Shown here piece by piece: positions 27,438 to 37,109 of a DNA stretch of 38,749 bases (position 1 is the first letter of the stretch; every line of letters begins with the position of its first letter). Both the position numbers and the translations under genes were made by a program. The notes below the pieces were generated by a model. That model did no database searches. It saw nothing but the letters and a program-made list of their open reading frames with translations, and had not been told where the DNA came from. Where the stretch lies: the NCBI RefSeq assembly GCF_003011895.2, contig NZ_PXWF02000251.1:1-38749 (forward strand), in the 5' to 3' direction. The DNA is from Massilia glaciei. GTDB lineage: Bacteria; Pseudomonadota; Gammaproteobacteria; Burkholderiales; Burkholderiaceae_D.

Positions 27438-28511
27438 ATGGCCGCCATCTCCCTGCGCGGCATCCGCAAAACCTACGGCGCCGGCCCCGAAGTGCTCAAG
27501 GGGCTCGACCTCGAGATCGCCAACGGCGAACTGATGGTGTTCGTCGGCCCCTCCGGCTGCGGCAAATCGACCCTGCTGCGCATGATCGCCGGGCTCGAGG
27601 ACATCTCGGCCGGCCAGCTCCTGATCGGCGACATGCTCGCCAACGACGTGCCGCCGGCCGCGCGCGGCATCGCGATGGTGTTCCAGAGCTATGCGCTGTA
27701 CCCGCACATGACCGTCGCCGAAAACATGGGCTTTGCGCTCAAGCTGTCGGGCAGCACCAAACCGCAGCAGCGCGAGGCGGTCGGCAAGGTCGCCGAGATT
27801 TTGCAAATCACCCATCTGCTCGAGCGCAAGCCGAAGGCGCTGTCGGGCGGCGAACGCCAGCGTGTCGCGATCGGCCGCGCGATCGTGCGCCAGCCCGCCG
27901 TGTTTTTGTTCGACGAACCGCTCTCGAACCTGGACGCCTCGCTGCGCGTGCAGACCCGGATCGAACTGGCCAAGCTGCACAAGGAGCTTGGCACCACCAT
28001 GGTCTACGTCACCCACGACCAGGTCGAGGCGATGACGCTGGGCCAGCGCGTGGCGGTGTTCAACGGCGGCCACCTCGAGCAGGTCGGCGCGCCGCTCGCG
28101 CTGTACCGCGCGCCGGCGACCCGGTTCGTGGCCGGCTTCATCGGGGCGTTGCGCATGAACTTCCTGCCGTGCCGGGAGCTTGTGGGCGGGCGCGCCCAGG
28201 TGGGCGCGCATTGCAGCATCCCGGTGCCGGCGGCCGACGCGCGCGACATCACGCTCGGGATCCGTCCCGAGCACATGCGGATCGTCGCGCCGGGGCAAGG
28301 CTGCCCCGCCACGATCAGCCTGATCGAACAACTCGGGGACGCGCAGATCGTGCACGCCACCCCGCGCGCGAGCACGCACAGCATCGCCATCAAGCTGCAC
28401 GGCAGCGGGGAGATCGCGCTGCGGCCCGGCCAGGAGATCGACTTCGCCGCACAAGACGGCCAGGTCTTCCTGTTCGACGCGGACGGGCGCGCGATGGAGG
28501 CGCGCCAGTGA
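27438..28511 (+). CDS. ABC sugar transporter ATPase (MalK/UgpC type)
   Basis: The ATPase has 357 residues, with Walker A GPSGCGKST (37-45), signature LSGGERQ (135-141), Walker B VFLFDEP with Glu160, and the switch histidine in YVTHDQ. The C-terminal third is the MalK-type OB/TOBE regulatory domain, with LGIRPEHMRI. It energises the two permeases. The ATG lies one base after the glucosidase stop; the upstream open frame is shadow of that gene. Many sugar importers share one such ATPase, so other transporters might also use it. Confidence 0.93.
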   Translation: MAAISLRGIRKTYGAGPEVLKGLDLEIANGELMVFVGPSGCGKSTLLRMIAGLEDISAGQLLIGDMLANDVPPAARGIAMVFQSYALYPHMTVAENMGFALKLSGSTKPQQREAVGKVAEILQITHLLERKPKALSGGERQRVAIGRAIVRQPAVFLFDEPLSNLDASLRVQTRIELAKLHKELGTTMVYVTHDQVEAMTLGQRVAVFNGGHLEQVGAPLALYRAPATRFVAGFIGALRMNFLPCRELVGGRAQVGAHCSIPVPAADARDITLGIRPEHMRIVAPGQGCPATISLIEQLGDAQIVHATPRASTHSIAIKLHGSGEIALRPGQEIDFAAQDGQVFLFDADGRAMEARQ

Positions 28512-28650
28512 GCCAAACACCGAGTGAAGCAAACATTTACGTATGCGAGGTCCACATGAACTCGAGCTGAGCGCGCCGGAAGGCGGCACAAAAAAAACCT
28601 ACCAAATGGCCACCAGAGCTGTGGATAATCGACTAACCGAGGAAGACAAA

Positions 28651-31035
28651 ATGAAACAACGTACAAAACGCAAAATGGTGTGGACGCTCGCACCGATCGC
28701 ACTGCTGTCGGGCGGCGCCGCCCTGGCCCAACAAGCCGCGAGCGCTGCGGGCGCGGCGCCGGCCGAAGCGCCGGAGCAGCAGATGGAGCGCATCGTCGTC
28801 ACCGCGACCAAGCGCGCGACCCTGCTGCAGGAGACGCCGCTCGCGGTCACCGCCTTCAAGCAGTCCACGCTCGACAACGCCGGCGTCAAGGACCTGACCT
28901 CGCTGCAGGTGATGGTGCCCAACCTGGTCGTCGAGCAGCATGGCGACTCGGGCGGCGTGCACGTGTTCATGCGCGGCGTCGGCTCGACCAACCACACCGA
29001 AATCGGCGACCCGGCGGTGGCCTTCCATGTGGACGGCGTGTACTCGCCGCGTCCGCAGGGCGCCACGGTGCTGATGTACGACCTCGACCACGTCGAGGTG
29101 GCGCGCGGCCCACAGGGAACGCTGTCGGGCCGCAACGCCACCGCCGGATCGATCAACCTCGAAACGGCCAAGCCGCGCTTCGACAAATTCAGCGGCAACG
29201 CGTCGGCCGTGGTGGGCGACCACAACCGCATCGGCATGACGACCGCGCTCAACATCCCGGTGTCGGACCAGCTTGCGTTTCGCATCGCCGCGATCAGCGA
29301 GCGGCACGACGGCTACGTCGCGTTCCAGCCGCGCTCGAACGTGATGCCGGGCCAGCGCGAGTACATGGCCGGCGACCAGCTCGGCGCGCGCCTGACCGCG
29401 TCGTGGCGCCCGAGCGACAACTTCGACCTGCTGGCCGCGGCCGAATACTACCGCGACAACGGCACCGGCAACGTGGCGCTGATGCAGCGCCCGCGCGCCG
29501 GCCAGGCCCTGTACTCGTCGCTGGTCGACACCCCCGGCGCGCTCGACCAGAACGGCGTCACCTACCGCACCCGCATGAACTACCGGCCCAGCGACGCGCT
29601 CGAGCTGTCCTACATCGGCAGCGTGAGCCGGCTCAAGCGCACCAACGCGAGCGACAACGACGCCGGCGTGCTGCCCGGCTTCAAACAGGAGCACCGCACC
29701 GAGTGGTCGAAGTTCGACAACTACACGCATGAGCTGCAGCTCAAGTCGACCGACGAGGCGGCCGCGCTGCAATGGATCGCGGGCGCCTTCATGATCCACG
29801 AGGACAACAGCATCCGCTTCGACATCGACATCTCGTCGTCGGCGCTGCCGGCGGGCCTTGGCCCGATCGTGGTCCATCCGACCCAGCCCAACGACACCGC
29901 GTGGGCCATGTCCTTCATCCAGCCCAAACGCACGCTCGATTCGAATGCGGTGTTCGGCCAGACCAGCTACGCGCTCAATCCAGAGCTCACCCTGACCGCC
30001 GGCGCGCGCTACACGCGCGAGCAAAAGGACGACACCGGCGGGCGCAACTGGGTCTGCCCCGACTTTGGCGCGACCATCGGCAGCGGCGGGCGTTTGATCG
30101 GCGCGGGCGGGCCGGTCACGGCGGCCACCTGCGGCAGCGCCCACGCGCCGGGCACCTGGCCGGGCGGCGGCGACAACTCGGCCGTCTCGCCGGTCGAAAG
30201 TTCGGCCACCTATCTGGGCCGCATCGAGTACGCCCTCGGCAAGGACGTCAACGGCTACGCGTCGGTGTCGACCGGCTTCAAGTCCGGCGGCTTTGGCGAC
30301 GGCGGGCGCTTCTACAAACCCGAGTACATCACCAACTACGAGCTCGGCCTCAAGTCGGAGTGGTTCAACCGCGCGCTGACCTTCAACGTGTCGGCCTTTG
30401 CGATGAAATACAAGGACATGCAGGTGTCGTCGGTCGAGCGGCTGCCGAACGGCCAGCAGCAGGTCGTGACGGGCAACGCGGCGCGCTCGAGCATCAACGG
30501 CGTCGAGACCGAGTTCAATTGGCGCATCAGCAAGCACGATCGCCTGATGGGCAATGCCAACTGGCTCGACGCCACCTACGGCGATTTCCTGACCTGCGAT
30601 TCGGTGTACCAGGATTGCGCGACCCAGAGCATCAACCTGAAGGGGAACAAGCTGCGCCACGCGCCGACTTTCTCGCTCACGGCCGCGTACGAGCACGACT
30701 TCGCGCTGGCCAACGGCAAGCTGACCCCGCGCCTGTCGCTGCACTACCAGACCAAGTCGTATGTGAGCGAGTTCAACACGACCCCGGGGCCGGCGGCGCT
30801 GGCCGGCAGCTTCGCCGACGCGCGTGAACAGAAGGCCTACAGCACGCTCGACGCGGCCCTGCGCTACGAGACCAACGACAAGAAGTGGCTGGCCGAGGTG
30901 TTCGTCATGAACGCCACCGACGAGGCGGTCAAGACCGACGCCAACTGGGTCGCCGCCGGCACGCCGGGCCAGACCTGGGTGGGCTTTTACAATCCACCGC
31001 GCACCATGGGCCTGCGCGTCGCGACCAAGTTCTAA
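28651..31035 (+). CDS. TonB-dependent outer-membrane receptor
   Basis: The receptor has 794 residues. A signal peptide (about 1-26, ending ALA) is followed by the TonB-box region MERIVVTATKR (45-55). The plug domain includes VFMRGVGSTNH and the conserved VARGPQGTLSGRNATAGSINL, and a 22-strand-type barrel ends in an aromatic residue (TKF). GAGGAAGA precedes the ATG. The family imports siderophores or large sugars. Its position as last gene after the sugar operon suggests carbohydrate uptake across the outer membrane, although the 139-base gap leaves room for a separate promoter that I could not identify. A strong terminator follows. Confidence 0.93.
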   Translation: MKQRTKRKMVWTLAPIALLSGGAALAQQAASAAGAAPAEAPEQQMERIVVTATKRATLLQETPLAVTAFKQSTLDNAGVKDLTSLQVMVPNLVVEQHGDSGGVHVFMRGVGSTNHTEIGDPAVAFHVDGVYSPRPQGATVLMYDLDHVEVARGPQGTLSGRNATAGSINLETAKPRFDKFSGNASAVVGDHNRIGMTTALNIPVSDQLAFRIAAISERHDGYVAFQPRSNVMPGQREYMAGDQLGARLTASWRPSDNFDLLAAAEYYRDNGTGNVALMQRPRAGQALYSSLVDTPGALDQNGVTYRTRMNYRPSDALELSYIGSVSRLKRTNASDNDAGVLPGFKQEHRTEWSKFDNYTHELQLKSTDEAAALQWIAGAFMIHEDNSIRFDIDISSSALPAGLGPIVVHPTQPNDTAWAMSFIQPKRTLDSNAVFGQTSYALNPELTLTAGARYTREQKDDTGGRNWVCPDFGATIGSGGRLIGAGGPVTAATCGSAHAPGTWPGGGDNSAVSPVESSATYLGRIEYALGKDVNGYASVSTGFKSGGFGDGGRFYKPEYITNYELGLKSEWFNRALTFNVSAFAMKYKDMQVSSVERLPNGQQQVVTGNAARSSINGVETEFNWRISKHDRLMGNANWLDATYGDFLTCDSVYQDCATQSINLKGNKLRHAPTFSLTAAYEHDFALANGKLTPRLSLHYQTKSYVSEFNTTPGPAALAGSFADAREQKAYSTLDAALRYETNDKKWLAEVFVMNATDEAVKTDANWVAAGTPGQTWVGFYNPPRTMGLRVATKF

Positions 31036-31111
31036 GGGGTGGCGTTGGTTTTTGAAGTGGTTTGATCATCTCCTGATGGATGGGCGGGAATTTCCCGTCG
31101 ACCAGCAGTTT

Positions 31112-31146
31112 GCCCCGCGCCGTTGTCCCCGGCGCGGGGCTTTTTT
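31112..31146 (+). terminator. Intrinsic terminator after the TonB receptor
   Basis: A perfect 11-bp stem, GCCCCGCGCCG / CGGCGCGGGGC (31112-31122, 31130-31140), with a seven-base loop is followed by six T. It probably ends the whole sugar-uptake transcript. Confidence 0.93.
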
Positions 31147-31178
31147 ACGTCTTCTGCATTGACCGGCTCCGATCGCCC

Positions 31179-31658
31179 TCAACGCTTGGCGCTTGGCGCG
31201 ACCGCGAGCTCGACTATCCGGGCCGAAAGCGAACCACCGTCGACGATGATCTGCGCGACCGCGATGGGCAGGGTGAAGCGACGCGGCCCGGCGCTGCCTG
31301 GATTGACGAACAGCACGCCGTCGCGCTCTTCGACGCGCGGTTTGTGCGAGTGCCCGGCGACGACCGCGTGCACGCCGGCCGCGACGGGGTCGATATCAAG
31401 CCGGGCGATATCGTGAATGACATAGATGAGGGTCGCGCCGATTTGCAGGAATTCGGTCTCTTTCAGCCTATCGGCCCAGGCGCCTTTGTCGTTGTTGCCC
31501 ATGACGACGGTCAGCGGCGCGATGGCGCGCAATTGGTCGAGGATGCCAGGATCGCAGATATCGCCTGCGTGGATGAGGTAATCGCTGCCTTGCAAAAAGA
31601 AGGTCGCCTCATGCCGGAGTTGGGCGTGAGTGTCGGAAATGACACCTATGCGAACCAT
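31179..31658 (-). CDS. YfcE/MJ0936-family metallophosphoesterase
   Basis: This 159-residue calcineurin-like phosphoesterase has the metal motifs VISDTH (Asp9, His11), HAGDI (Asp33), MGNND (Asn55) and AGHSHKP, in the usual order. Related enzymes hydrolyse phosphodiesters, but their natural substrate is unclear. I start at ATG 31658 (MVRIGVISDTH), because the 34 codons upstream are not conserved in character. It is convergent with the TonB receptor across the terminator. The sequence ends ELAVAPSAKR. Confidence 0.9.
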   Translation of the reverse strand: MVRIGVISDTHAQLRHEATFFLQGSDYLIHAGDICDPGILDQLRAIAPLTVVMGNNDKGAWADRLKETEFLQIGATLIYVIHDIARLDIDPVAAGVHAVVAGHSHKPRVEERDGVLFVNPGSAGPRRFTLPIAVAQIIVDGGSLSARIVELAVAPSAKR

Positions 31659-31774
31659 GACGATGATCTCTTTTGTGGCTGGCGACAAAGCCGAGGGAGT
31701 ATCCGTCGCCGTCCATAGAGTAATCGAATTCGCCGGTGGGCGCAGCGCGCAGCCGCGCACGGCCCTTGGAAATA

Positions 31775-32208
31775 CTAACGCCGCTTGAACTCAAAGTTTC
31801 GGTCGTTCTTGGTCACAGGATCGGTCAGCGATACGGATACTTTGAGCTTTTCGACGACGGCCGCGTCGCTACGCAAGGAAGCCTCTTCGAGCACCACCCC
31901 GACCACCTTGTTTATCATCTCCAAGTGCTTCTCTTCGACGGTGATATTGAGCATGACGCCAGCCGCCCCTTCACCCCTTTTTTAACAAAGGTGATCAGCG
32001 CCGTCAGCAACTGATTGAAGCGCGGATTGATGTCGGATTCACCGTTAATGTGAATCATGGCAATCATCTGCCAAGCCGGCGCGTCAGCGTTCTTGAGTTT
32101 CCCTTCGAACGACATGAAGGACGACGCCGGCGACGCTTCCTGCGCCTGTGCTCCAAGGGAGATACATGCCGATAGCAAAACCTGTAGTGCGATCCTCACG
32201 ATTTTCAT
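31775..32208 (-). pseudogene. Secreted hypothetical protein, frameshifted
   Basis: The ATG at 32208 opens a signal peptide (MKIVRIALQVLLSACISLGAQAQ) and a soluble part that includes MIAMIHINGESDINPRFNQLL and ITFVKKG. At the C4T6 run (31974-31983 on the plus strand; AAAAAAGGGG in the message) the sensible reading shifts by -1. It continues as MLNITVEEKHLEMINKVV, then LKVSVSLTDPVTKND and FEFKRR, stopping at 31775. One missing base explains it. The message A-run is not in the register needed for a standard A-AAA-AAG slippery site. I do not recognise the family. It could be a pseudogene or a homopolymer error. Confidence 0.6.
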
Positions 32209-32261
32209 GATGCGGGTTTTCCTTGATTAGATGGACCAGGGGCGCCAAAGAGATCAGCGAT

Positions 32262-32870
32262 TCAAGACCCGGGAACAGGATTCACGGCCATCGGGTCAAG
32301 CGTGTGGTTGGACTGCGCATCGATGCACATCAGGCATTTAAATTTATTCTCGGAAAACGAGGTGTAAGTTGCGAGGAATTTTGTGCGTGCATCTTGGATG
32401 CTTACAGGTTTCGGGGTGATCGAATAACTATGCCGTAAGCTGGAATAGCTTGAATCAATGTCGAAATTCCCCATATAGACCACCGTTCCGGCTTGCACAT
32501 CGAAGGGCGCTGATAGGTAGGGATTCTTCACAACGCTCCGTAAGATTATCTCCTTCGTCAAGGTCCCAAAGGTGACCCATTTTGCAATCGAATAGCGGCC
32601 CGGCGGCAATTTTATGGCGACGACCTGATGGTCTACCGCCGTTGGCAACAGAGAATTGGCGCCCAGAGAAATAGCAAACTCCGCGCCGCTTTTCACATCA
32701 ACCGCAATCAAAGCGAAACCAGCCACCTTTCCACGGCTGAACGCGCCGGTCAAGTAGGCCGTTTTCGCCTCGGGCAGCGCGCCCGAAGGCATGGCGGTCT
32801 CCACCACCGCGCATCCGGAGAAGGCGATGGAGAAAAAAATCAGGGCAATCAGAAGTCGCATATTCTTCAT
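32262..32870 (-). CDS. Hypothetical lipoprotein
   Basis: The protein has 202 residues. The signal MKNMRLLIALIFFSIAFSGC has a clear lipobox with Cys20. The mature part alternates short hydrophobic strands (FALIAVDVKSG, VVAIKLPPGRYSIAKWVTFG) and carries two more cysteines in KCLMCID near the C-terminus. KLPPGRYSI resembles the beta-sandwich strands of carbohydrate or prealbumin-like folds, but I cannot assign a family. Codon use is visibly richer in A and T than the flanking genes, suggesting acquisition. No good Shine-Dalgarno is seen; the second ATG (32861) is an alternative start. Confidence 0.7.
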   Translation of the reverse strand: MKNMRLLIALIFFSIAFSGCAVVETAMPSGALPEAKTAYLTGAFSRGKVAGFALIAVDVKSGAEFAISLGANSLLPTAVDHQVVAIKLPPGRYSIAKWVTFGTLTKEIILRSVVKNPYLSAPFDVQAGTVVYMGNFDIDSSYSSLRHSYSITPKPVSIQDARTKFLATYTSFSENKFKCLMCIDAQSNHTLDPMAVNPVPGS

Positions 32871-33278
32871 TTATAAATTTTCGTAATGATTTGAGGGCAC
32901 GCACCAACTTGTGTTGACCAATAAATACAGTTTACCGTGATTTTTGGTGGCCAGAGACATTCACGCGGCAAAATTGGCGGAAGTTGTCGGGTAGGCGCAT
33001 TGCAATGCAAGGGGTTGCCATCGAAGAGGTTTCTTTATCGCGTGGGGACGGGGTCAGTGTGCGGCACCCCAGGCTTTCATGGACATCTCGCGGCTACCAC
33101 GTCGATGAGTTCGTCGCGATCGCAATCCTGAAAGGAAGCAAGCGCGTCGATGTCGATGCCATGTTCGATGCTGACGCCGTCGATGAATTCGCAGCGTGAA
33201 CCATGGTGACTGACGAAGAACCTTGCGTTGAAAAGGTGCCGCCCAGTTTCAGCCGCCACCGGGCATGCCATGAAGGCC
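32871..33278. other. Non-coding stretch of about 400 bases
   Basis: The first 100 bases are AT-rich and probably hold the lipoprotein promoter. The rest is open in several frames for 60-70 codons (for example 33077-33271 minus and 32984-33199 plus), but none has a ribosome binding site or a motif I recognise. It may be a decayed gene. Confidence 0.45.
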
Positions 33279-33923
33279 CTACAACTCCCACTTCTTCCAG
33301 GCCGCCAGCACCGCGTTCGGGTACTTCGGTTTGCCGCGGCTGCCGTTGTAGCGGCCCAGCGCCAGATACAGGTTGCCCCGCTCCATGTCGATATACATGC
33401 GCAAAATCGCGCAGCCGTAGCGCAGGTTGGTCTGCATGTGGAACAGCTTTTTGCGGTCGTCGTCGCCGACCACCCTGGCCCAGAACGGCATCACCTGCAT
33501 GTAGCCGCGCGCGCCCACGATCGACACCGCGTACTTGCGGTAGGCCGATTCGACCTGGATCAGCCCCAGCACCATGCTCGGGTCGAGCCCGGCGCGGCGC
33601 GACTCGTACCACGCGGTCTCGAGGAACTCGGTGCGCACCTGGTCGTCGGGCAGCTTGCGCTTGAGGCGCGACGACATCTCGGTGAGCCAGTGCTGGTAAC
33701 GCACGCGCGCCGCCTCGTCCTTGAAGGTCGGGACCGGCGGGCGCGCGTCCTTGATCGCGTTGGCCAGCGCCAGCCGCACCGAGTCGGCGATCGCCTCCTC
33801 CTTCTGGTTGCCGGCGCTCGCGTTGGGGCCCGCGGCCAGGACCAGCGCGAACAGGCCGCACGCCACCCACGCAAGCGGGCGGCGCGCGGCGCCGTTGGCC
33901 CGGTTTTGTCGAACGCCGTTCAC
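33279..33923 (-). CDS. Lytic transglycosylase, SLT domain
   Basis: The protein has 214 residues. After a membrane or signal helix (about 15-35), the domain carries the catalytic Glu125 in [25 protein letters not shown] and the later [11 protein letters not shown] motif, as in Slt/MltC-like muramidases. These cleave the glycan of peptidoglycan with 1,6-anhydro ends. The GTG start at 33923 overlaps the proS stop as GTGA, which decides it; no ATG is near. It is probably cotranscribed with proS, an order I recall from other Burkholderiales. Confidence 0.9.
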   Translation of the reverse strand: MNGVRQNRANGAARRPLAWVACGLFALVLAAGPNASAGNQKEEAIADSVRLALANAIKDARPPVPTFKDEAARVRYQHWLTEMSSRLKRKLPDDQVRTEFLETAWYESRRAGLDPSMVLGLIQVESAYRKYAVSIVGARGYMQVMPFWARVVGDDDRKKLFHMQTNLRYGCAILRMYIDMERGNLYLALGRYNGSRGKPKYPNAVLAAWKKWEL

Positions 33924-35653
33924 GAACTTAGTTTGCCTTGAAGGAATTCGACGATCGCCGCCGGTGTCACGGCGGTCGCCTCGGTGTCGCGCCGGCCCTG
34001 GTACTCGAGGTTGCCCTCCTTGAGCCCGCGCTCGCCGATGACGACGCGGTGCGGCACGCCGATCAGCTCCCAGTCGGCGAACATGGCGCCCGGGCGCAGG
34101 CCGCGGTCATCGACGATCACGTCGACCCCGGCCGCCTGCAGCGCGCCGTACATACGCTCGGTTTCGGCGCGGACCATCTCGATCTTGTCGTAGTTCATCG
34201 GGCACAACACCACTTCGAACGGCGCGATCGCGCCCGGCCAGATGATGCCCTTGTCGTCGAAATTCTGTTCGATCGCCGCGCCCAGGATGCGCGTGACGCC
34301 GATGCCGTAGCAACCCATCTGCAGCGGGGCCGGCTTGCCGTTCTCGTCGAGGAAGGTGGCCTTCATGGCGGCGGAATAGGCGGTGCCGAGCTGGAACACG
34401 TGGCCCACCTCGATGCCGCGCTCGATCGCAAGCACGCCCTTGCCGTCCGGGGAGGCGTCGCCCTCGACCACGTTGCGCAGGTCGGCCACGAGCGGCTCGG
34501 CGATGTCGCGGCCCCAGTTGGCGCCCGTGTAGTGGAAGTCCTTGTCGTTGGCGCCGCAGACGAAGTCGGCCATGTTGGCGACGGTGCGGTCGGCCACCAC
34601 GGTGACCGGCGCGCGCGTGCCGATCGGGCCCAGGTAGCCGGGCACGGTGCCGTAGCACTCGAGGATCTCGGCCTCGGTGGCGAAGCGGTGCGTGGCCAGG
34701 CCCGGCACCTTGGCCACCTTGACCTCGTTCAGTTCGTGGTCGCCGCGCAGCAGCAGCATCCAGTTTTCTTTGACCTGCTTGCCGTCGACCTCTTTCTCGA
34801 CCGTGAGGGCGATGGTCTTGACGGTGCGGCTCAGTTCGAGGCCGAGCAGCGCGGCCACCTGTTCACACTTGGTGGTGCCCGGGGTCGCCGTTTTGGCCAG
34901 CGCGGCGCCGGCGGGGGCGCGCGCGGCGGCCAGCGGCATCGCCTCGGCCGCCTCCATGTTGGCGGCGAAGTCGGAGGTCGGGCAGTACACCAGCGCGTCC
35001 TCGCCGGTGCTGGCGATGACGTGGAATTCGTGCGAGCCGGTGCCGCCGATGGCGCCGTTGTCGGCCGCCACCGCGCGGAAGCGCAATCCGAAGCGCGTGA
35101 AGATGGCGCTGTAGGCGTCGAACATGACCTTGTACGAGGCCTGCATGCCGGCCAGGTCGCGGTCGAACGAGTAGGCGTCCTTCATGGTGAATTCGCGTCC
35201 GCGCATCAGGCCGAAACGGGGGCGGCGCTCGTCGCGGAACTTGGTCTGGATATGGTAGAAATTGAGCGGCAGCTGGCGGTACGACTTGATCTCGCCGCGC
35301 ACGACGTCGGTGATGACCTCTTCGGAGGTCGGCTGGATCGCGTACTCGCGGCCGTGGCGGTCCTTCACGCGCATCAGCTCCGGGCCCATCTTGTCCCAGC
35401 GGCCGGTCTCCTGCCACAGTTCGGCCGGCTGCACGAGCGGCATGAGCAGCTCGATCGCGCCGGCCTTGTTCATTTCTTCCCGGATGATGGCTTCGACTTT
35501 GCGGATCACGCGCAGGCCGATCGGCATGTAGGTGTAGATGCCCGAACCAAGGCGCTTGATCATCCCGGCGCGCATCATCAGCTGGTGGCTGACGATTTCG
35601 GCGTCGGATGGCGCTTCTTTTTGAGTGGAAATAAAAAATCGGGTGGCGCGCAT
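33920..35653 (-). CDS. proS: Prolyl-tRNA synthetase (bacterial type with editing domain)
   Basis: Class II synthetase of 577 residues. Motif 1 lies in [19 protein letters not shown], motif 2 in [18 protein letters not shown], and motif 3 in [13 protein letters not shown]. The insertion (INS) editing domain for misacylated Ala-tRNA(Pro) is present at about residues 225-405, and the C-terminal anticodon-binding domain ends the protein. It charges tRNA(Pro) in the cytoplasm. The start [20 protein letters not shown] matches the family N-terminus. It is divergent from rppH; the AT-rich 215-base gap contains a TATAAT-like element (35682-35687) with no convincing -35. Confidence 0.97.
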   Translation of the reverse strand: MRATRFFISTQKEAPSDAEIVSHQLMMRAGMIKRLGSGIYTYMPIGLRVIRKVEAIIREEMNKAGAIELLMPLVQPAELWQETGRWDKMGPELMRVKDRHGREYAIQPTSEEVITDVVRGEIKSYRQLPLNFYHIQTKFRDERRPRFGLMRGREFTMKDAYSFDRDLAGMQASYKVMFDAYSAIFTRFGLRFRAVAADNGAIGGTGSHEFHVIASTGEDALVYCPTSDFAANMEAAEAMPLAAARAPAGAALAKTATPGTTKCEQVAALLGLELSRTVKTIALTVEKEVDGKQVKENWMLLLRGDHELNEVKVAKVPGLATHRFATEAEILECYGTVPGYLGPIGTRAPVTVVADRTVANMADFVCGANDKDFHYTGANWGRDIAEPLVADLRNVVEGDASPDGKGVLAIERGIEVGHVFQLGTAYSAAMKATFLDENGKPAPLQMGCYGIGVTRILGAAIEQNFDDKGIIWPGAIAPFEVVLCPMNYDKIEMVRAETERMYGALQAAGVDVIVDDRGLRPGAMFADWELIGVPHRVVIGERGLKEGNLEYQGRRDTEATAVTPAAIVEFLQGKLSS

Positions 35654-35868
35654 TGGTGAATTCTTTTTAAAAAGAGAGGGTTATAATCAACCTAATTTTA
35701 AAGGATTAGCTGGCTGATGCGTCCAATCTTTGTACAAATGGGTCCGTTTCTTGCTGTTCCCGCCATTTTCGTACCCCGAAAACCCGGCGTGAAGGAGTAT
35801 GTCCTGCGGATTTGTGAGTAAAAATGTAAGAAGACGCTCTGCCCGGCAGAAAGTTTCGAGGTGCAGTC

Positions 35869-36510
35869 ATGCTCGATCGTGAAGGGTTTCGGCCCAACGT
35901 CGGCATCATCCTGCTAAACGCCCAGAACGAGGTGTGGTGGGGCAAGCGGGTGCGCGAGCACTCATGGCAGTTTCCACAAGGAGGAATCAAATACGGCGAG
36001 ACGCCGGAGCAAGCGATGTACCGCGAGCTCGAAGAAGAAATCGGATTGCGCCAGGAGCACGTCAAGATCGTCGGGCGCACGCGCGACTGGTTGCGCTACG
36101 AGGTGCCCGACCATTTTATCAAGCGTGAAATCCGCGGGCACTATCGCGGACAGAAGCAGATCTGGTTTTTGCTGCGCATGACCGCGCGCGACAACGACGT
36201 CAATCTGCGCCTGACCGACCATCCGGAGTTCGACGCCTGGCGTTGGCACGAGTACTGGGTGCCGCTCGACGTCGTCATCGAGTTCAAGCGCGACGTGTAC
36301 CAGCGCGCGCTGCAGGAGTTGTCGCGGTTCCTGACCTGGCCGGCGCATGGCGGCCAGGTGCAGGAGCGGCGCCACACGGCGCGTTACCTGCGCCAGCCGC
36401 ATGCGACGCGCACGGCGCCGGCCGAGGCGGCCGAAGCGGTGGTAACAGCGCCGGAGCCGAAGCTGGCGGTGGTGGCGCGATCGCAGTTGCTCGAGCCCGA
36501 GAAAGAGTAG
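35869..36510 (+). CDS. rppH: RNA 5'-pyrophosphohydrolase RppH
   Basis: This Nudix hydrolase removes pyrophosphate from mRNA 5' ends to start decay. The Nudix box spans residues 38-60 and has every consensus position (Gly38, Glu44, Arg52-Glu53, Glu56-Glu57, Gly59). The N-terminus [17 protein letters not shown] and [14 protein letters not shown] are diagnostic of RppH. At 213 residues it is longer than E. coli RppH (176), the extra being an Ala/Pro/Glu-rich tail after 165. GAGGTG lies about seven bases before the ATG. The stop codon is the first base triplet of a short 11-bp tandem repeat. Confidence 0.95.
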   Translation: MLDREGFRPNVGIILLNAQNEVWWGKRVREHSWQFPQGGIKYGETPEQAMYRELEEEIGLRQEHVKIVGRTRDWLRYEVPDHFIKREIRGHYRGQKQIWFLLRMTARDNDVNLRLTDHPEFDAWRWHEYWVPLDVVIEFKRDVYQRALQELSRFLTWPAHGGQVQERRHTARYLRQPHATRTAPAEAAEAVVTAPEPKLAVVARSQLLEPEKE

Positions 36511-36562
36511 ATTCGGAGTAGATTCGGAGTAGATTCGGAGTAGATTCGGATTAGATTCCGGA
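36508..36562 (+). repeat. 11-bp tandem repeat beginning at the rppH stop
   Basis: TAGATTCGGAG is repeated at 36508, 36519 and 36530, then as TAGATTCGGAT at 36541 and a diverged copy at 36552. The first TAG is the rppH stop codon. Confidence 0.85.
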
Positions 36563-36577
36563 TAGATTCACCCGAAT

Positions 36578-36598
36578 GGGGAGGCGCGCCGCCTCCCC
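36578..36598 (+). terminator. Hairpin downstream of rppH
   Basis: GGGGAGGC (36578-36585) pairs with GCCTCCCC (36591-36598) around five bases. It is strong, but only TT follows, so termination is uncertain. A TACAAT (36626-36631) without a good -35 follows, and may serve the next gene. Confidence 0.45.
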
Positions 36599-36662
36599 TT
36601 CCCTGCGCCGTCCGCGGCGGCGCGCTACAATGGCGCCCTCCTCCCCCTCCCAAGACAGCCCG

Positions 36663-37082
36663 ATGTTCACCCCATCTTCCGACGATGTGCGCCTTTTTTT
36701 TTGCGAGGCCTTCCGCAAACAGCGTGCCGGCGAAATCCTCAGCCCGATGGACGCGATCGCGGCCGACTGGATCGCCGAACACCCCGAATACGCCGAAGTG
36801 CTGAGCGACGTCGACAGCGCCCTGGCGCGCGACTACTCGATCGAGGGCGGCGCGGGCAATCCGTTTTTGCACCTGTCGATGCACCTGTCGATCACCGAGC
36901 AGGTGGCGGTCGACCAGCCGCGCGGCATCCGCGCCGCCTGCGAGAGCCTGACCCAGCGCCGCGGCGCCCACGAAGCGCATCACCAGATCATGGAATGCCT
37001 CGGCGAGATGATCTGGAACTCGCAGCGCGCCGGCCTGCCACCGGACGGCGAGGCCTACGTCGAGTGCGTGCGCAAGCGCTGA
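36663..37082 (+). CDS. DUF1841 family protein
   Basis: The protein has 139 residues and begins MFTPSSDDVRLFFCEAFRKQ; IAADWIAEHPEYAEVL follows, then NPFLHLSMHLSITEQVAVDQPRGI and HQIMECLGEMIWNSQR near the end. These are the conserved blocks of DUF1841, a soluble betaproteobacterial family of unknown function. The histidines in HLSMHLS and HEAHHQIME could bind a metal, but this is inference. I start at ATG 36663 because the family begins there; the open frame further upstream is arginine-rich. Confidence 0.9.
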   Translation: MFTPSSDDVRLFFCEAFRKQRAGEILSPMDAIAADWIAEHPEYAEVLSDVDSALARDYSIEGGAGNPFLHLSMHLSITEQVAVDQPRGIRAACESLTQRRGAHEAHHQIMECLGEMIWNSQRAGLPPDGEAYVECVRKR

Positions 37083-37109
37083 TTCCCCGCGCCCGTTGGT
37101 CGGGCGCCC

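Noticed and set aside
31974-31983. Programmed -1 frameshift site
   Set aside because: The A-run lies in codons AAA AAA GGG, not in the A-AAA-AAG register, and no downstream stimulator is obvious.
32984-33271. Short frames on both strands (71 and 64 codons) upstream of the transglycosylase 3' end
   Set aside because: They overlap each other, lack ribosome binding sites and resemble nothing I recognise; treated as non-coding or decayed sequence.
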